A stretch of DNA of 64,000 nt, taken from positions 1 through 64,000 of the forward strand of contig NZ_JOFT01000009.1 of NCBI RefSeq assembly GCF_000725805.1, in the 5' to 3' direction. Positions 1 to 9,730 of the stretch are shown here, piece by piece. The stretch's first letter is position 1. The number at the start of each line of letters is the position of its first letter. This DNA is from Streptomyces xanthophaeus (lineage in GTDB: Bacteria > Actinomycetota > Actinomycetes > Streptomycetales > Streptomycetaceae). A program made the position numbers and the translations under genes. The notes below the pieces were generated by a model. The model was not told the DNA's origin. It searched no databases and was given only the letters and a program-made list of their open reading frames with translations.

Positions 1-119
1 CACGGAAGGACCCTGGGACTGACGGGAATCCCCCAAGACATCCCTGATACCGCCCAGCCCGTACAAGCCCCGCGAAGCCCCCCTCAGCCCCCCGCCCCCG
101 CCCCCGCCCCCTCAGCCCC

Positions 120-1061
120 TCACGCCTCCGTTGACGTCGGAAGGTGGTCCAGGCGGCGGAGGATGACTCCCTCGCGCAGGGCCCAGGGGCAGATTTCCAG
201 TTCGTCGACCCCCAGCAGGTCCATCGCGCCCTCCGCGACCAGGGCGCCCGCCAGGAGCTGGTTCGCGCGGCCCTCCGAGACGCCCGGCAGGGCCGCCCGC
301 TGGGCCGTGGTCATCGCCGCCAGGCGCGGGACCCACTCCTCCAGGGACTTGCGGGTCAGGTCCCGCTGGACGTACAGGCCGTCCCCCGAGCGGGCCGCGC
401 CCGCGATGCGGGCCAGCTGCTTGAAGGTCTTCGACGTCGCGACCACGTGGTCCGGCGCACCGAAGCGGCTGAACCCGGCGACCGTACGGGCGATCTGGGC
501 CCGCACGTGACGGCGCAGCACCCGGATGTCGGCCGCGGCCGGCGGGTCGCCCGGGAGCCAGCCCGCCGTGAGGCGCCCCGCGCCCAGCGGCAGGGAGACG
601 GCCGTGTCCGGGTCCTCGTCGATGCCGTACGCGATCTCCAGCGAGCCGCCGCCGATGTCGAGGACGAGCAGCTTCCCGGCCGACCAGCCGAACCAGCGGC
701 GGACCGCCAGGAACGTCAGCCGGGCTTCGTCCTCACCGCTGAGGACCGGCAGCTCGATGCCGGTCTCCTGCTTCACCCGGGCCAGGACCTCGTCCGCGTT
801 GGTGGCCTCGCGCACCGCGCTGGTCGCGAAGGGGAGGACGTCCTCGCAGCCCTTGTCCTCGGCTGCCTGGACGGCCTCGCCGATGACCGAAACCAGCCGT
901 TCCACGCCCTCGGGAGTGACGGCTCCCTGCTCGTCGAGCAGCTCCGCCAGCCTCATTTCCACCTTGTGCGAGTGCGCGGGCTGCGGGCGGGCACCAGGGT
1001 GCGCGTCCACCACCAGCAGATGGATCGTGTTCGAACCCACATCAAGGACACCGAGTCTCAT
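120..1061 (-). CDS. Ppx/GppA family phosphatase (exopolyphosphatase-like)
   Basis: A 313-residue protein of the sugar-kinase/Hsp70 superfamily, whose members hydrolyse polyphosphate or pppGpp. The first phosphate motif DVGSNT is at residues 7-12, FATSAVREA near 78-86, and the second phosphate loop DIGGGS at 135-140. The length matches the short actinobacterial Ppx type without the C-terminal HD domain of long forms. The ATG at 1061 is preceded by TAGCGT eight bases upstream and no Shine-Dalgarno sequence, so translation is probably leaderless. It is divergent from the next gene. Family membership is clear; whether polyphosphate or pppGpp is the real substrate cannot be read from the sequence. 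Confidence 0.93.
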   Translation of the reverse strand: MRLGVLDVGSNTIHLLVVDAHPGARPQPAHSHKVEMRLAELLDEQGAVTPEGVERLVSVIGEAVQAAEDKGCEDVLPFATSAVREATNADEVLARVKQETGIELPVLSGEDEARLTFLAVRRWFGWSAGKLLVLDIGGGSLEIAYGIDEDPDTAVSLPLGAGRLTAGWLPGDPPAAADIRVLRRHVRAQIARTVAGFSRFGAPDHVVATSKTFKQLARIAGAARSGDGLYVQRDLTRKSLEEWVPRLAAMTTAQRAALPGVSEGRANQLLAGALVAEGAMDLLGVDELEICPWALREGVILRRLDHLPTSTEA

Positions 1062-1069
1062 AGGGGGAA

Positions 1070-1075
1070 ACGCTA
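1070..1075 (-). promoter_or_regulatory. -10 element of leaderless ppx/gppA promoter
   Basis: TAGCGT on the minus strand ends 8 bases before the ATG at 1061, with no Shine-Dalgarno sequence between. Confidence 0.5.
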
Positions 1076-1111
1076 CTGGGAGGAACGCGTGGGGGTTGAG
1101 TAAGGGGCGCA

Positions 1112-1117
1112 TAGGCT
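1112..1117 (+). promoter_or_regulatory. -10 element of leaderless promoter
   Basis: TAGGCT ends 7 bases before the GTG at 1125. The two divergent -10 elements here lie 36 bases apart, so the -35 regions of both promoters must overlap. Confidence 0.5.
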
Positions 1118-1124
1118 TGGGTTT

Positions 1125-2093
1125 GTGCCAAATACGAAGAAGGCCAACAAGACCCGGTCGCAGAAGAACCCGGGCGAGACCCCGGCGGCGGACGCGGCCG
1201 AAACCGAACCCCAGCCGCAGTCCCAGCCGCAGTCCAAGCCCAGGTCCAAGCCCGAGTCCAAGGCGAAGGACAAGTCGAAGGACAAGGCCAGGCCCAAGGC
1301 CGGCAAGGCCAAGGCCAAGAGCGTGGTCGTGCCGGACGAGAAGGGCCTCGACTTCCCCCGCGCCTGGGTGGAGTTCCCCGACCCCGGCGACGACGAGCAG
1401 GTCTTCCGCTGCGACCTGACCTGGCTGACCTCCCGCTGGACCTGCATCTTCGGCAGCGGCTGCCAGGGGATCCAGGTCGGGCGGGCGGACGACGGCTGTT
1501 GCACCCTCGGCGCGCACTTCTCCGACGACGACGACGAGAAGCGCGTCGCGCAGCACGTGGCGCGGCTGACGCCGGAGCTGTGGCAGTTCCACGACGTCGG
1601 CAGCGAGACCGGGTGGACGCAGCACGACGACGACGGGGAGAAGCAGACCCGCCGCTGGGACGGCGCGTGCATCTTCCTGAACCGGCCGGGGTTCCCGGCC
1701 GGGGCCGGCTGCTCCCTCCACATCCTGGCGGTGCAAGAGGGCCTCGAACCGCTGGAGACCAAGCCGGACGTGTGCTGGCAGCTGCCGATCCGCCGGACCT
1801 ACGACTGGATCGACCGGCCCGACGACACCCGGGTGCTCCAGGTGTCGATCGGCGAGTACGACCGCCGCGGCTGGGGCCCGGGCGGCCACGACCTGCACTG
1901 GTGGTGCACCTCGGCGACCTCCGCGCACGGCGCCGGGGACCCGGTGTACGTGTCGTACCGGCCCGAGCTGACGGAGCTGATGGGCAAGGAGGGCTACGAG
2001 GCGCTGGTGAAGCTGTGCGAGGCGCGGCTGGCCTCGCTGCTGCCGATGGCTCCGCACCCGGCCGACCCGGTCCCGCCGGCCCAGGAGGGCTGA
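1125..2093 (+). CDS. Cys-rich conserved hypothetical protein
   Basis: A 322-residue protein I cannot assign with certainty. The first ~65 residues are low-complexity Lys/Ser/Pro/Gln repeats (SKPRSK, SKAKDK type), likely disordered and basic. The remaining ~250 residues hold about ten cysteines, including FRC, WTC, SGC, a CC pair (DGCCTLG) and WWC, with conserved Trp and His. This resembles cysteine-rich metal-chelating proteins of the YkgJ/DUF3109 type, but that is only an impression. No signal peptide or membrane segment is visible, so it is probably cytoplasmic. The GTG at 1125 is chosen because a -10 hexamer lies 7 bases upstream. Confidence 0.75.
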   Translation: MPNTKKANKTRSQKNPGETPAADAAETEPQPQSQPQSKPRSKPESKAKDKSKDKARPKAGKAKAKSVVVPDEKGLDFPRAWVEFPDPGDDEQVFRCDLTWLTSRWTCIFGSGCQGIQVGRADDGCCTLGAHFSDDDDEKRVAQHVARLTPELWQFHDVGSETGWTQHDDDGEKQTRRWDGACIFLNRPGFPAGAGCSLHILAVQEGLEPLETKPDVCWQLPIRRTYDWIDRPDDTRVLQVSIGEYDRRGWGPGGHDLHWWCTSATSAHGAGDPVYVSYRPELTELMGKEGYEALVKLCEARLASLLPMAPHPADPVPPAQEG

Positions 2094-2105
2094 GGCCCAC
2101 GAGGG

Positions 2106-2150
2106 CCGGGCCCGAGGACTCCCTACGGCCCTACGGCCCCTCGGGCCCGG
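2106..2150. terminator. Hairpin between convergent genes
   Basis: A 12-base inverted repeat, CCGGGCCCGAGG with CCTCGGGCCCGG, is separated by 21 bases. The right arm reaches into the last codons of the minus-strand gene that ends at 2131. It could terminate the plus-strand gene; the long loop lowers confidence. Confidence 0.4.
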
Positions 2151-3870
2151 TGGAAGCGCTCGGCTCGGGTGACGGGGAAACCGTTCCGCCTGATCCCTCC
2201 GTCGGGGTCGGCGTGGGCGTCGGGGGCTGCGTCGGCTCCGTCGGGGTCGGTGTGGGGGTGGGGCTCGGCGGCTGCGTCGGGTCCGGTGACGGCGGCGGGG
2301 TCTCGGGCCGGGGCGGCGTCGGGGCCGGGCGGCCGCGGCCCCGTACGGAGACCACCGCACCGCCGGGATCCACCCCGACCCTGGCGCTCCAGGCCCCCAC
2401 GGGCTGGGCTTCGGGGTCCACCACGATGCGCAGGGTGACCGATTCTCCGGGGGCCAGCGTGCCCGCGGTGCGGTCGGCCCGGAGCCAGGGGGCGTCGGAC
2501 CAGAGCCGCCAGTCCACGGGGGCGCCGCCCGAGGCGGTGAGGGTGAGCAGGGTGACGGCTCCTTCGGAGGACGCCGTGACGTAGAGGCGGCCGGGGCCGC
2601 CGGGCTGGTCGGGGGTGGCCGGGGGGCCCGTGCTGATCACCTCGACGGAGACGTCGGGGGCGGCGCTGCCGGGGGCGAAGCCGGGGCCGCCGGTGGTGGT
2701 GGCGTTGCCCGCGTTCTCGTACGCCGTCAGGGGCCGGCCGTCCGCGAGGGGCTGCGGGATCTCGGACTCGCTGGCGGAGATCCGCGCGGCTCCGCCGCCT
2801 ACGGGTTCGCCGGTGCTGGGGGCGCCCCGGTAGGCGGCCCACAGGGCCAGCACCGGTGCGGCGACGACGGTGGCGACCACGGTGGTGGTCACGGCCCGGG
2901 CGCGCAGCCGGTCGCGGCGGGCCGCACGGTCCTTGGGGTCCATGGGGAAGCCGGTGCGGTCGAAGCGCGGGCCGGGCCTGCGGCGGCGTCCGCCGGAGCG
3001 GAGCATCGCTGCGTGGACGGCGGTGCGCGGGGCCGGTACCAGGGGGAGGGCGGCGGCGTCGATGCCGCCGGTGCCGGGCCAGGGGGCCGCGGCGCCGAGG
3101 CGTTCGGCGACGCGGCGGCAGCGCGGGCAGTCGTCGACGTGGCGGACGAGCTCGGCGCGCAGGGTGGTGGACAGCAGCACGCCCCCGCCGTCCGCGTCGC
3201 CGGTGAGGCGGGAGACGGCGGGACAGCTGCCGGTCTCGACCACGGCGAGGGCGGCGCGGGTGCGCTCGACCTCGCAGGCGGCGCCGGACAGCAGCTCGCG
3301 GGCGTTGGTGGGGGCGGTGCCGAGGACGGCGGCGAGTTCGGGGACGCCGAGGCGGTGGCGGACGGCGAGTTCGAGGGCTTCGCGCTGCTCGGGCGTGGTC
3401 CCCGCGGCCTCGGGCCAGGCGAGCCGGGCCAGCTCGGTGCGGCGGTACGCGCTCACGTCAAGGGTCCGGCGGGCGCCGGGCACCCCGTCGGTTCCGGTGG
3501 CACCACCCGGCGCACGCTCTGAATCCATGCGCTCCGGCGCGCGCCCGGCGCAATGCGCTCCCTGCCGGGTGCGCCGCTGTTCCGCCAGCCGTCGCAGGCA
3601 GCCCCAGCGGGCCAGCGCGTAGAGCCAGGCCCGCCGGTCGCCTTCGTCGGGGCAGCGGCCGGGGTGACGTTCCGCCACCGCGAGGACTTCGCCCAGCACG
3701 TCGGTGGCGGTGTCGTGATCGCACAGGACCGACAGGCAGTACGTGAACAGGCCGTCGAGGTAGGGCTCGTGCCGGAAGGGGGGCGGCCGCTCCCCTTCGT
3801 GGGGCGTGCGCCCCTGCGCCCGGTGTGCGCCGGTGCGCGATGAGGAGTGTGCCTGGTTGCTGCTGTTCAC
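2131..3870 (-). CDS. Sigma-like protein fused to zinc finger, membrane segment and BACON-like domain
   Basis: A 579-residue modular protein. Residues ~37-100 resemble sigma region 2 (a short version), and ~147-207 a region-4-like helical segment. HVDDCPRC at 244-251 is an anti-sigma-type zinc-finger motif. A single membrane segment lies at ~326-347. Residues ~428-511 form a beta-rich BACON-like or Ig-like domain that would sit outside the cell, followed by a Pro/Thr-rich tail (512-579). Actinobacterial ECF-type factors with fused zinc finger, membrane helix and extracytoplasmic sensor domain have been described (ECF53-like groups). The GTG at 3870 follows TACGGT by six bases (leaderless). Sigma activity is inferred. 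Confidence 0.8.
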   Translation of the reverse strand: MNSSNQAHSSSRTGAHRAQGRTPHEGERPPPFRHEPYLDGLFTYCLSVLCDHDTATDVLGEVLAVAERHPGRCPDEGDRRAWLYALARWGCLRRLAEQRRTRQGAHCAGRAPERMDSERAPGGATGTDGVPGARRTLDVSAYRRTELARLAWPEAAGTTPEQREALELAVRHRLGVPELAAVLGTAPTNARELLSGAACEVERTRAALAVVETGSCPAVSRLTGDADGGGVLLSTTLRAELVRHVDDCPRCRRVAERLGAAAPWPGTGGIDAAALPLVPAPRTAVHAAMLRSGGRRRRPGPRFDRTGFPMDPKDRAARRDRLRARAVTTTVVATVVAAPVLALWAAYRGAPSTGEPVGGGAARISASESEIPQPLADGRPLTAYENAGNATTTGGPGFAPGSAAPDVSVEVISTGPPATPDQPGGPGRLYVTASSEGAVTLLTLTASGGAPVDWRLWSDAPWLRADRTAGTLAPGESVTLRIVVDPEAQPVGAWSARVGVDPGGAVVSVRGRGRPAPTPPRPETPPPSPDPTQPPSPTPTPTPTEPTQPPTPTPTPTEGSGGTVSPSPEPSASTGPEGP

Positions 3871-3876
3871 CTGGCG

Positions 3877-3882
3877 ACCGTA
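3877..3882 (-). promoter_or_regulatory. -10 element of leaderless promoter (sigma-like fusion gene)
   Basis: TACGGT on the minus strand ends 6 bases before the GTG at 3870; no Shine-Dalgarno sequence is present. Confidence 0.5.
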
Positions 3883-4063
3883 GGCGGCACGCCGGTGGAC
3901 CCTCGGAAGCCTTCAGCACTTTTAGTCCTTACGGGTGAACAGATCGGTGGTGCGCTGACACCTGCCCTGACGACTGCCCTGCGGCGGCACCGACGCCCGC
4001 CTGCCGGGGCGGGGTGGGCGGCGGGCGGCACGGCTCCCGGCGGGCTCTGTCGGTGCGGGCGGC

Positions 4064-4069
4064 TACGGT
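4064..4069 (+). promoter_or_regulatory. -10 element of leaderless radA promoter
   Basis: TACGGT ends 7 bases before the radA ATG at 4077, with no ribosome binding site between. Confidence 0.5.
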
Positions 4070-4076
4070 GGGCGCC

Positions 4077-5492
4077 ATGGCTGCCCGCACTGCTCGTTCA
4101 TCCGCCAAGGACCGGCCGTCCTACCGCTGTACCGAGTGCGGCTGGACCACCGCGAAGTGGCTCGGGCGGTGCCCCGAGTGCCAGGCGTGGGGCACCGTCG
4201 AGGAGATGGGCGCACCCGCCGTGCGGACCACCGCCGCGGGCCGGGTCTCCACCGCCGCCGTGCCGATCGCGCAGGTCGACGGGCGCACGGCGACCGCGCG
4301 CAGCACCGGCGTGGACGAGCTGGACCGCGTCCTCGGCGGCGGGCTCGTGCCCGGTGCCGTGGTGCTGCTCGCCGGGGAGCCCGGCGTGGGCAAGTCGACG
4401 CTGCTGCTGGACGTGGCGGCGAAGGCGGCCAGCGACCAGCACCGCACCCTCTACGTGACGGGCGAGGAGAGCGCGAGCCAGGTGCGGCTGCGGGCCGACC
4501 GGATCAACGCGCTGAGCGACCACCTGTACCTCGCCGCCGAGACCGACCTCTCGGCGGTGCTGGGGCACCTCGACGCCGTGAAGCCGTCCCTCCTCATCCT
4601 GGACTCCGTACAGACGGTCGCCTCCCCCGAGATCGACGGCGCGCCCGGCGGCATGGCCCAGGTCCGCGAGGTGGCGGGGGCGCTGATCCGGGCGTCCAAG
4701 GAGCGCGGGATGTCCACCCTTCTCGTGGGCCACGTGACGAAGGACGGGGCCATCGCCGGCCCCCGGCTCCTGGAGCACCTGGTCGACGTGGTGCTGAGCT
4801 TCGAGGGGGACCGGCACGCCCGGCTGCGGCTCGTGCGCGGCATCAAGAACCGTTACGGGGCCACCGACGAGGTGGGCTGCTTCGAACTGCACGACGAGGG
4901 CATCACCGGGCTGGCCGACCCGAGCGGGCTGTTCCTGACCCGGCGGGCCGAGGCGGTGCCCGGCACCTGCCTGACCGTGACCCTGGAGGGCAAGCGTCCG
5001 CTGGTCGCCGAGGTGCAGGCGCTGACCGTCGACTCGCAGATCCCCTCCCCCCGGCGGACCACCTCGGGCCTGGAGACCTCCCGCGTCTCGATGATGCTGG
5101 CGGTGCTGGAGCAGCGCGGCCGGATCACCGCGCTCGGCAAGCGGGACATCTACAGCGCCACGGTGGGCGGGGTGAAGCTCACCGAGCCCGCCGCCGACCT
5201 GGCGATCGCCCTCGCGCTGGCCTCGGCGGCCAGTGACGTACCGCTGCCGAAGAACCTGGTCGCGATCGGGGAGGTGGGGCTGGCCGGTGAGGTGCGGCGG
5301 GTGACCGGCGTGCAGCGCCGGCTCGCGGAGGCGCACCGGCTGGGGTTCACGCACGCCCTGGTGCCGGCCGATCCGGGCAAGGTGCCGGCCGGGATGAAGG
5401 TCATCGAGGTGGCCGACATGGGCGATGCCCTACGGGTCCTGCCGCGCGGCCGGTCCCGTACGCCAGCCAAGGAGCGGGCCGGGTCCGAGTAG
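4077..5492 (+). CDS. radA: DNA repair protein RadA
   Basis: A 471-residue RecA-like branch-migration ATPase acting in recombinational repair. It has the N-terminal zinc finger with Cys18, Cys21, Cys32 and Cys35, Walker [10 protein letters not shown] at 100-108, the RadA-specific KNRYG motif at 257-261, and a C-terminal Lon-protease-like domain. The length is usual for the family. The ATG at 4077 starts the conserved [11 protein letters not shown] sequence. It is followed at ~200 bases by disA on the same strand. In other bacteria RadA is encoded next to DisA and influences its cyclase activity, so the pairing probably has functional meaning here too. Confidence 0.97.
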   Translation: MAARTARSSAKDRPSYRCTECGWTTAKWLGRCPECQAWGTVEEMGAPAVRTTAAGRVSTAAVPIAQVDGRTATARSTGVDELDRVLGGGLVPGAVVLLAGEPGVGKSTLLLDVAAKAASDQHRTLYVTGEESASQVRLRADRINALSDHLYLAAETDLSAVLGHLDAVKPSLLILDSVQTVASPEIDGAPGGMAQVREVAGALIRASKERGMSTLLVGHVTKDGAIAGPRLLEHLVDVVLSFEGDRHARLRLVRGIKNRYGATDEVGCFELHDEGITGLADPSGLFLTRRAEAVPGTCLTVTLEGKRPLVAEVQALTVDSQIPSPRRTTSGLETSRVSMMLAVLEQRGRITALGKRDIYSATVGGVKLTEPAADLAIALALASAASDVPLPKNLVAIGEVGLAGEVRRVTGVQRRLAEAHRLGFTHALVPADPGKVPAGMKVIEVADMGDALRVLPRGRSRTPAKERAGSE

Positions 5493-5610
5493 GCGGCGGG
5501 CAGCCTCCGCAAGGGGGCCCGTGGGCCGGACGTGTGCTGGTCAGGGGCTCGCACGGGGTCCCCGGAGGCCGGACCTGGCCAAGCCACGGCGGGGCCACAG
5601 CGTGCGCCGG

Positions 5611-5616
5611 TAGACT
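5611..5616 (+). promoter_or_regulatory. Possible -10 element upstream of disA
   Basis: TAGACT lies about 80 bases before the disA start, in a 203-base gap after radA. No convincing -35 is seen, so this is tentative. Confidence 0.3.
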
Positions 5617-5695
5617 TTGTGCTGGTCCGCCCGGCCGTACGCACGTCTTCGTGCCCGCGGCGCTGGGCGGCGCAACCCGCGACCGGAGGAGTGCA

Positions 5696-6820
5696 GTGGC
5701 AGCCAAGGACGGGGCAGCAGCATCCGCCAAGTCGGGCGCGAGCTCCAGGCAGGAGGCCATGATGCGGGCCTCGCTGAGCGCGGTCGCACCTGGTCAGCCG
5801 TTGCGTGACGGCCTGGAACGGATCGTCCGCGGCAACACCGGTGGCCTCCTCGTCCTCGGGATGGACAAGAGCGTCGAGGCGATGTGCACGGGCGGCTTCG
5901 TGCTGGACGTGGAGTTCACCGCGACCCGGCTGCGCGAGCTGTGCAAGCTCGACGGTGCGCTCATCCTCGACAAGGACATCACCAAGATCCTGCGGGCCGG
6001 TGTGCAGCTGGTGCCGGACGCGTCGATCCCGACCGAGGAGACCGGCACCCGGCACCGCACCGCCGACCGGGTCTCCAAGCAGTGCGGCTTCCCCGTGGTG
6101 TCCGTGTCGCAGTCGATGCGGCTGATCGCCCTGTACGTGGACGGCGAGCGCCGCGTCCTGGAGGAGTCCGGGGCGATCCTGTCGCGGGCGAACCAGGCGC
6201 TGGCGACGCTGGAGCGGTACAAGCTGCGGCTCGACGAGGTCGCGGGGACGCTGTCGGCGCTGGAGATCGAGGACCTGGTCACGGTCCGCGATGTGACGGC
6301 GGTCGCGCAGCGGCTGGAAATGGTCCGGCGCATCGCGACGGAGATCGCCGAGTACGTGGTCGAACTCGGCACGGACGGGCGACTGCTGTCGCTCCAGCTG
6401 GACGAGCTGACGGTCGGCATCGAGCAGGAGCGGGAGCTGGTGATCCGCGACTACGTCCCGGAGCCCACGGCGAAGCGTTCCCGCACGGTGGACGAGGCAC
6501 TGGCCGAGCTGGATGCGCTGACGCACCCGGAGCTGCTGGAGCTGGCCATCGTCGCGAAGGCGCTGGGGTACACGGGCTCGCCGGAGACCCTGGACTCGGC
6601 GGTGTCGCCGCGCGGATACCGGCTGCTGGCGAAGATCCCGCGGCTGCCGGGCGCGATCATCGAGCGGCTCGTGGAGCACTTCGGCGGCCTGCAGAAGCTG
6701 CTCGCCGCGAGCGTGGACGACCTGCAGACGGTGGACGGCGTGGGCGAGGCCCGGGCGCGCAGCGTCCGCGAGGGCCTGTCCCGCCTCGCCGAGTCCTCGA
6801 TCCTCGAACGGTACGTCTAG
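5696..6820 (+). CDS. disA: DNA integrity scanning protein / diadenylate cyclase DisA
   Basis: A 374-residue octameric enzyme that makes c-di-AMP from two ATP while scanning DNA for branched structures. The catalytic DAC motifs are both present: DGA at 86-88 and RHR at 119-121. A linker helical domain is followed by a C-terminal helix-hairpin-helix DNA-binding domain (VDGVGEARA). The GTG at 5696 is chosen because GGAGGA sits just upstream and the conserved sequence starts AAKDGA. In Streptomyces c-di-AMP controls osmotic balance and, through ydaO riboswitches, genes for cell-wall hydrolases. Confidence 0.97.
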   Translation: MAAKDGAAASAKSGASSRQEAMMRASLSAVAPGQPLRDGLERIVRGNTGGLLVLGMDKSVEAMCTGGFVLDVEFTATRLRELCKLDGALILDKDITKILRAGVQLVPDASIPTEETGTRHRTADRVSKQCGFPVVSVSQSMRLIALYVDGERRVLEESGAILSRANQALATLERYKLRLDEVAGTLSALEIEDLVTVRDVTAVAQRLEMVRRIATEIAEYVVELGTDGRLLSLQLDELTVGIEQERELVIRDYVPEPTAKRSRTVDEALAELDALTHPELLELAIVAKALGYTGSPETLDSAVSPRGYRLLAKIPRLPGAIIERLVEHFGGLQKLLAASVDDLQTVDGVGEARARSVREGLSRLAESSILERYV

Positions 6821-6826
6821 CCGGTA

Positions 6827-6867
6827 CGCGAAGGACCCCCGGCCCCACGGGCCGGGGGTCCTTCGCG
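6827..6867. terminator. Bidirectional terminator hairpin after disA
   Basis: A perfect 19-base-pair inverted repeat (arms 6827-6845 and 6849-6867, 3-base loop) starts 6 bases after the disA stop and faces the convergent gene ending at 6910. Confidence 0.85.
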
Positions 6868-6869
6868 TC

Positions 6870-6922
6870 TCCTGCTGGTCCTGCTGGCCCGCTGGTCCTG
6901 CTAGTCCTGCTAGTCCTGCTTC
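6870..6922. repeat. Degenerate 9-bp tandem repeat at a gene end
   Basis: About six units of TCCTGCTGG/TCCTGCTAG run from just after the disA terminator into the last codons of the minus-strand gene. Read on the minus strand the units are CAG GAC TAG, so the annotated stop at 6910-6912 is followed nine bases later by a second in-frame TAG. Confidence 0.7.
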
Positions 6923-7719
6923 AGGACGAACGAGGTCCGGGCGACCGGCATGCCCGGGGCCTTGACCTCGACCACGTAGGTGTCCGGGACGGCCGCCCCC
7001 GCCGGAGGCGCATCGCACTGGCCGGCCGCGCTGAACTTGCGGTCCCAGTCCAGCGACTGCTTCGACTCGCCCTGCGCGGGGATCCGGAAGAAGACGTTGC
7101 CCGCGCCCGCCGGGCAGTCGGCGGAGGACCAGACGGCCTTGGTGCTCGAAGCCTGAAGGATGGTCAGGACCGCTTGCTTCGGGCCGAGATCGACCTTGCA
7201 GGTGGTGCCGGAGGTGTTGCGGGCGGTCAGTTCGAGACGGGGCTTCTCGTTCGCCTCGTACTCGTTCTTCGCGCTCTTGACCTCCCACTGCACCGCGCTC
7301 GGCGCGCAGGTGGGCAGGGGCGAGTCCGCCGGGACCTGGTCCGGGCCGCCGCCCGCGCCGCCGGACGCGGAGCCCTGGCCGGAGCCGGAACCGGAAGCCG
7401 AACCGCTGCCCGGTTCCCCGTTCTTGCCGGTGCCCGCGGAACCGCCGCCCTCGGACCCCGTGCCGTCGCCGCCCGACTCCGTGCGCCCGCCCGGGGCCTG
7501 ACTGATCGCCGGCCCGGTGCCGGCCGGGCCCGGGGTGATCGAGGAGACGGGATCGGGGCGGCCCTCGCCCTTCCCGTTCGTACTCGTCTTCCCTCCGCCC
7601 GAGGTGACGACCCATAGGGCGAGGACGGACAGGAGCGCGACGACGGACGCCAGCACAGCCCTCCGTCGCCAGTAGATGGAGGAGGGGAGCGGCCCGACCG
7701 GATTGCGCAGAGATCCCAC
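6910..7719 (-). CDS. Membrane-anchored extracytoplasmic protein, unknown function
   Basis: A 269-residue protein with a basic N-terminus, one membrane helix at roughly residues 20-40 (AVLASVVALLSVLALWVV), then a ~100-residue Gly/Ser/Pro-rich linker. The C-terminal domain of ~125 residues has four cysteines (PTCAP, TTCKV, ADCPA, QCDAP) and a DUF4232-like or Ig-like beta pattern. The membrane topology places this domain outside. The GTG at 7719 is chosen because TAAGGT lies 7 bases upstream; longer N-terminal extensions are open but atypical. No catalytic motif is visible. Confidence 0.8.
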   Translation of the reverse strand: MGSLRNPVGPLPSSIYWRRRAVLASVVALLSVLALWVVTSGGGKTSTNGKGEGRPDPVSSITPGPAGTGPAISQAPGGRTESGGDGTGSEGGGSAGTGKNGEPGSGSASGSGSGQGSASGGAGGGPDQVPADSPLPTCAPSAVQWEVKSAKNEYEANEKPRLELTARNTSGTTCKVDLGPKQAVLTILQASSTKAVWSSADCPAGAGNVFFRIPAQGESKQSLDWDRKFSAAGQCDAPPAGAAVPDTYVVEVKAPGMPVARTSFVLKQD

Positions 7720-7726
7720 GGACGGA

Positions 7727-7732
7727 ACCTTA
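7727..7732 (-). promoter_or_regulatory. -10 element of leaderless promoter
   Basis: TAAGGT on the minus strand ends 7 bases before the GTG at 7719, which supports that start. Confidence 0.5.
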
Positions 7733-7879
7733 CGAGAGTCCGGGACCCGATCAGTGCCCCACATGCCGCGCGACGGCCTCGATTTGCCGATGATCATCCT
7801 GCGGGCGCAATCCGGAGCGTAAAGATCCGGCCAAGAGTCTGATGCGGACGGTATGGAGGTTTGAGTACCGTCAGTGACC

Positions 7880-8494
7880 ATGAACAGCTCCGGCCTCTAC
7901 CGCGACATCACCGACTTCGCCCACACGGCGCCCCCTTGGGTGCAGTCGGCCTTCGAGGTGTGGACGGAGTACGGACTCCTGCTCTTCGGCGCCCTCTTCA
8001 TATCCGTGTGGTGGCGCGCCCGGACGAGACGCAGCCCGCGCGTGATGGCACTGGCCGTGCTCGCACCCCTGGCCACCGCCGTCGGGTACGTGGTCTCGGA
8101 GTCGCTGAAGTCCGTCGTGGACGAGGAGCGGCCCTGCCGCGCCGTGGCCGGGGCCGCGGCCCCGCTCATCGCCTGCCCGGCCACCGGTGACTGGTCCTTC
8201 CCCAGCAACCACTCGGCCATCGCCGGCGCCGCCGCCGTCGCGCTGGCCCTGGCGGTGCGCGGTCTCGCCCTGCTGGCCGTGCCGCTCGCCCTGCTCATGG
8301 CCTTCTCCCGGGTCTTCGTCGGCGTGCACTACCCGCACGACGTGGGCGTGGGCCTGCTGCTGGGCGGTGCGGTGGCCGCGCTCGTCGTCCTCGCGCTCAC
8401 CGGTCCGATCAGTACGATCACCGCCGCCATGCGGGCGAGCGGGATGCGCGCCGCTGTCTGGTTCACCGGTCCCGGCCCGGCACGCCAGGGGTGA
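7880..8494 (+). CDS. PAP2-family membrane phosphatase
   Basis: A 204-residue integral membrane protein with about five or six helices. The three acid-phosphatase signatures are complete: KSVVDEERP at 77-85, SFPSNHS at 106-112, and SRVFVGVHYPHD at 143-154, the last two carrying the catalytic His residues. Such enzymes dephosphorylate lipid phosphates such as phosphatidic acid or undecaprenyl diphosphate. A GTG six bases upstream (7874) is an alternative start. Its stop overlaps a possible GTG start of mutY, suggesting one transcript. Confidence 0.93.
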   Translation: MNSSGLYRDITDFAHTAPPWVQSAFEVWTEYGLLLFGALFISVWWRARTRRSPRVMALAVLAPLATAVGYVVSESLKSVVDEERPCRAVAGAAAPLIACPATGDWSFPSNHSAIAGAAAVALALAVRGLALLAVPLALLMAFSRVFVGVHYPHDVGVGLLLGGAVAALVVLALTGPISTITAAMRASGMRAAVWFTGPGPARQG

Positions 8495-8517
8495 AACGTG
8501 CCAGGATGCCGTCTGCC

Positions 8518-9492
8518 ATGACTGCATCCCCCACTTCCTCCCGCGATGTCCCCGCCGGCGTCGGCCTCACCGACGCCCCCGAGGTCTCCCACGCACTGCA
8601 CTCCCCCGTCATCGCGTGGTTCGACGAGCACGCCCGCGACCTGCCCTGGCGCCGCCCCGAGGCCGGCCCCTGGGGGGTCATGGTCAGCGAGTTCATGCTC
8701 CAGCAGACGCCCGTGAACCGGGTCCTGCCGGTCTACGAGCAGTGGCTCGCCCGCTGGCCGCGGCCTGCGGACCTGGCCGCCGAGGCCCCCGGCGAGGCCG
8801 TCCGGGCCTGGGGGCGGCTCGGTTACCCGCGCCGGGCGCTGCGGCTGCACGGCGCGGCGCTGGCCATAACGGAGCGGCACGGGGGCGACGTACCGCGGGA
8901 GCACGCACAGCTGCTCGCGCTGCCCGGTATCGGCGAGTACACGGCCGCGGCCGTGGCCTCGTTCGCGTACGGGCAGCGGCACGCCGTCCTCGACACCAAC
9001 GTCCGGCGGGTGTTCGCCCGGACCACCACCGGCGTGGAGTACCCGCCGAACGCCACCACGGCCTCCGAACGGCGTCTGGCGCGGGCCCTGCTGCCCGAGG
9101 ACGAGGGCGTCGCGGCACGGTGGGCGGCGGCATCGATGGAGCTGGGCGCGCTGGTGTGCACGGCCAAGAGCCCCGACTGCGTCCGCTGCCCGGTGGCCGG
9201 GCTGTGCGCGTGGCGCCTCGCCGGGAAGCCCGCGCACGACGGGCCGCCGCGGCGCGGGCAGACGTACGCGGGGACGGACCGTCAGGTGCGCGGCAAGCTG
9301 CTGGCCGTGCTCAGGGAGGCGGTCGGGGCGGTTCCGCAGGCCGTGCTGGACACCGTCTGGGACGAGCCGGTGCAGCGCGCGCGGGCTCTGGACGGGCTGG
9401 TGTCCGACGGGCTGGTGGAGCCGCTCGCGCAGGGCATGTACCGGCTCCCGCAGTCGGTGGCGCCGCGCGCGCCGGGCTCCGCCGGGGCGTGA
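8518..9492 (+). CDS. mutY: A/G-specific adenine glycosylase MutY
   Basis: A 324-residue base-excision repair glycosylase that removes adenine opposite 8-oxoguanine. It shows the catalytic Glu58 in SEFMLQQT, the helix-hairpin-helix LPGIGEYTA near 135-143, the catalytic Asp159 in VLDTN, and the iron-sulfur cluster ligands Cys214, Cys221, Cys224 and Cys230 with C-x6-C-x2-C spacing. The C-terminal NUDIX-like domain is short, as in other actinobacteria. In-frame starts also exist at 8491 (GTG overlapping the upstream stop) and 8506; 8518 gives the usual family N-terminus. Confidence 0.95.
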   Translation: MTASPTSSRDVPAGVGLTDAPEVSHALHSPVIAWFDEHARDLPWRRPEAGPWGVMVSEFMLQQTPVNRVLPVYEQWLARWPRPADLAAEAPGEAVRAWGRLGYPRRALRLHGAALAITERHGGDVPREHAQLLALPGIGEYTAAAVASFAYGQRHAVLDTNVRRVFARTTTGVEYPPNATTASERRLARALLPEDEGVAARWAAASMELGALVCTAKSPDCVRCPVAGLCAWRLAGKPAHDGPPRRGQTYAGTDRQVRGKLLAVLREAVGAVPQAVLDTVWDEPVQRARALDGLVSDGLVEPLAQGMYRLPQSVAPRAPGSAGA

Positions 9493-9532
9493 TCGGCAGG
9501 GGTCCCGGCGGCGTCACTCTCCGGCGCGGATC

Positions 9533-9550
9533 CGACTCGGAGCCGAGTCG
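9533..9550 (+). terminator. Short hairpin downstream of mutY
   Basis: CGACTCGG and CCGAGTCG form an 8-base inverted repeat around two bases, 40 bases after the mutY stop and before the sigE promoter region. It may be a terminator or a binding site. Confidence 0.3.
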
Positions 9551-9730
9551 AAGCTGACTCAAGGATTCCGTTTCTTTTCGCGAAACCGCAGCTCAAGGGC
9601 GCTGTTACACAATCTATGGGTGTCCGTGCGTCCACCGAAGGCTGGCCCGCACAGGCCCGTGACAACCCCTCCGTACCTTCGGATCCGTAAGCAGCGGTCG
9701 AGCGGTTGAACGGAACGGAGGCGGTCTGAG

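Noticed and set aside
60..119. C-rich run (CCCCCGCCCCCGCC) at the window start as a regulatory element
   Set aside because: It is short low-complexity sequence downstream of the Ppx/GppA gene with no hairpin or gene evidence.
5150..7615. A very long minus-strand frame across radA, disA and the next gene
   Set aside because: It crosses two clearly conserved plus-strand genes and a perfect terminator, and its composition is typical of an out-of-frame translation.
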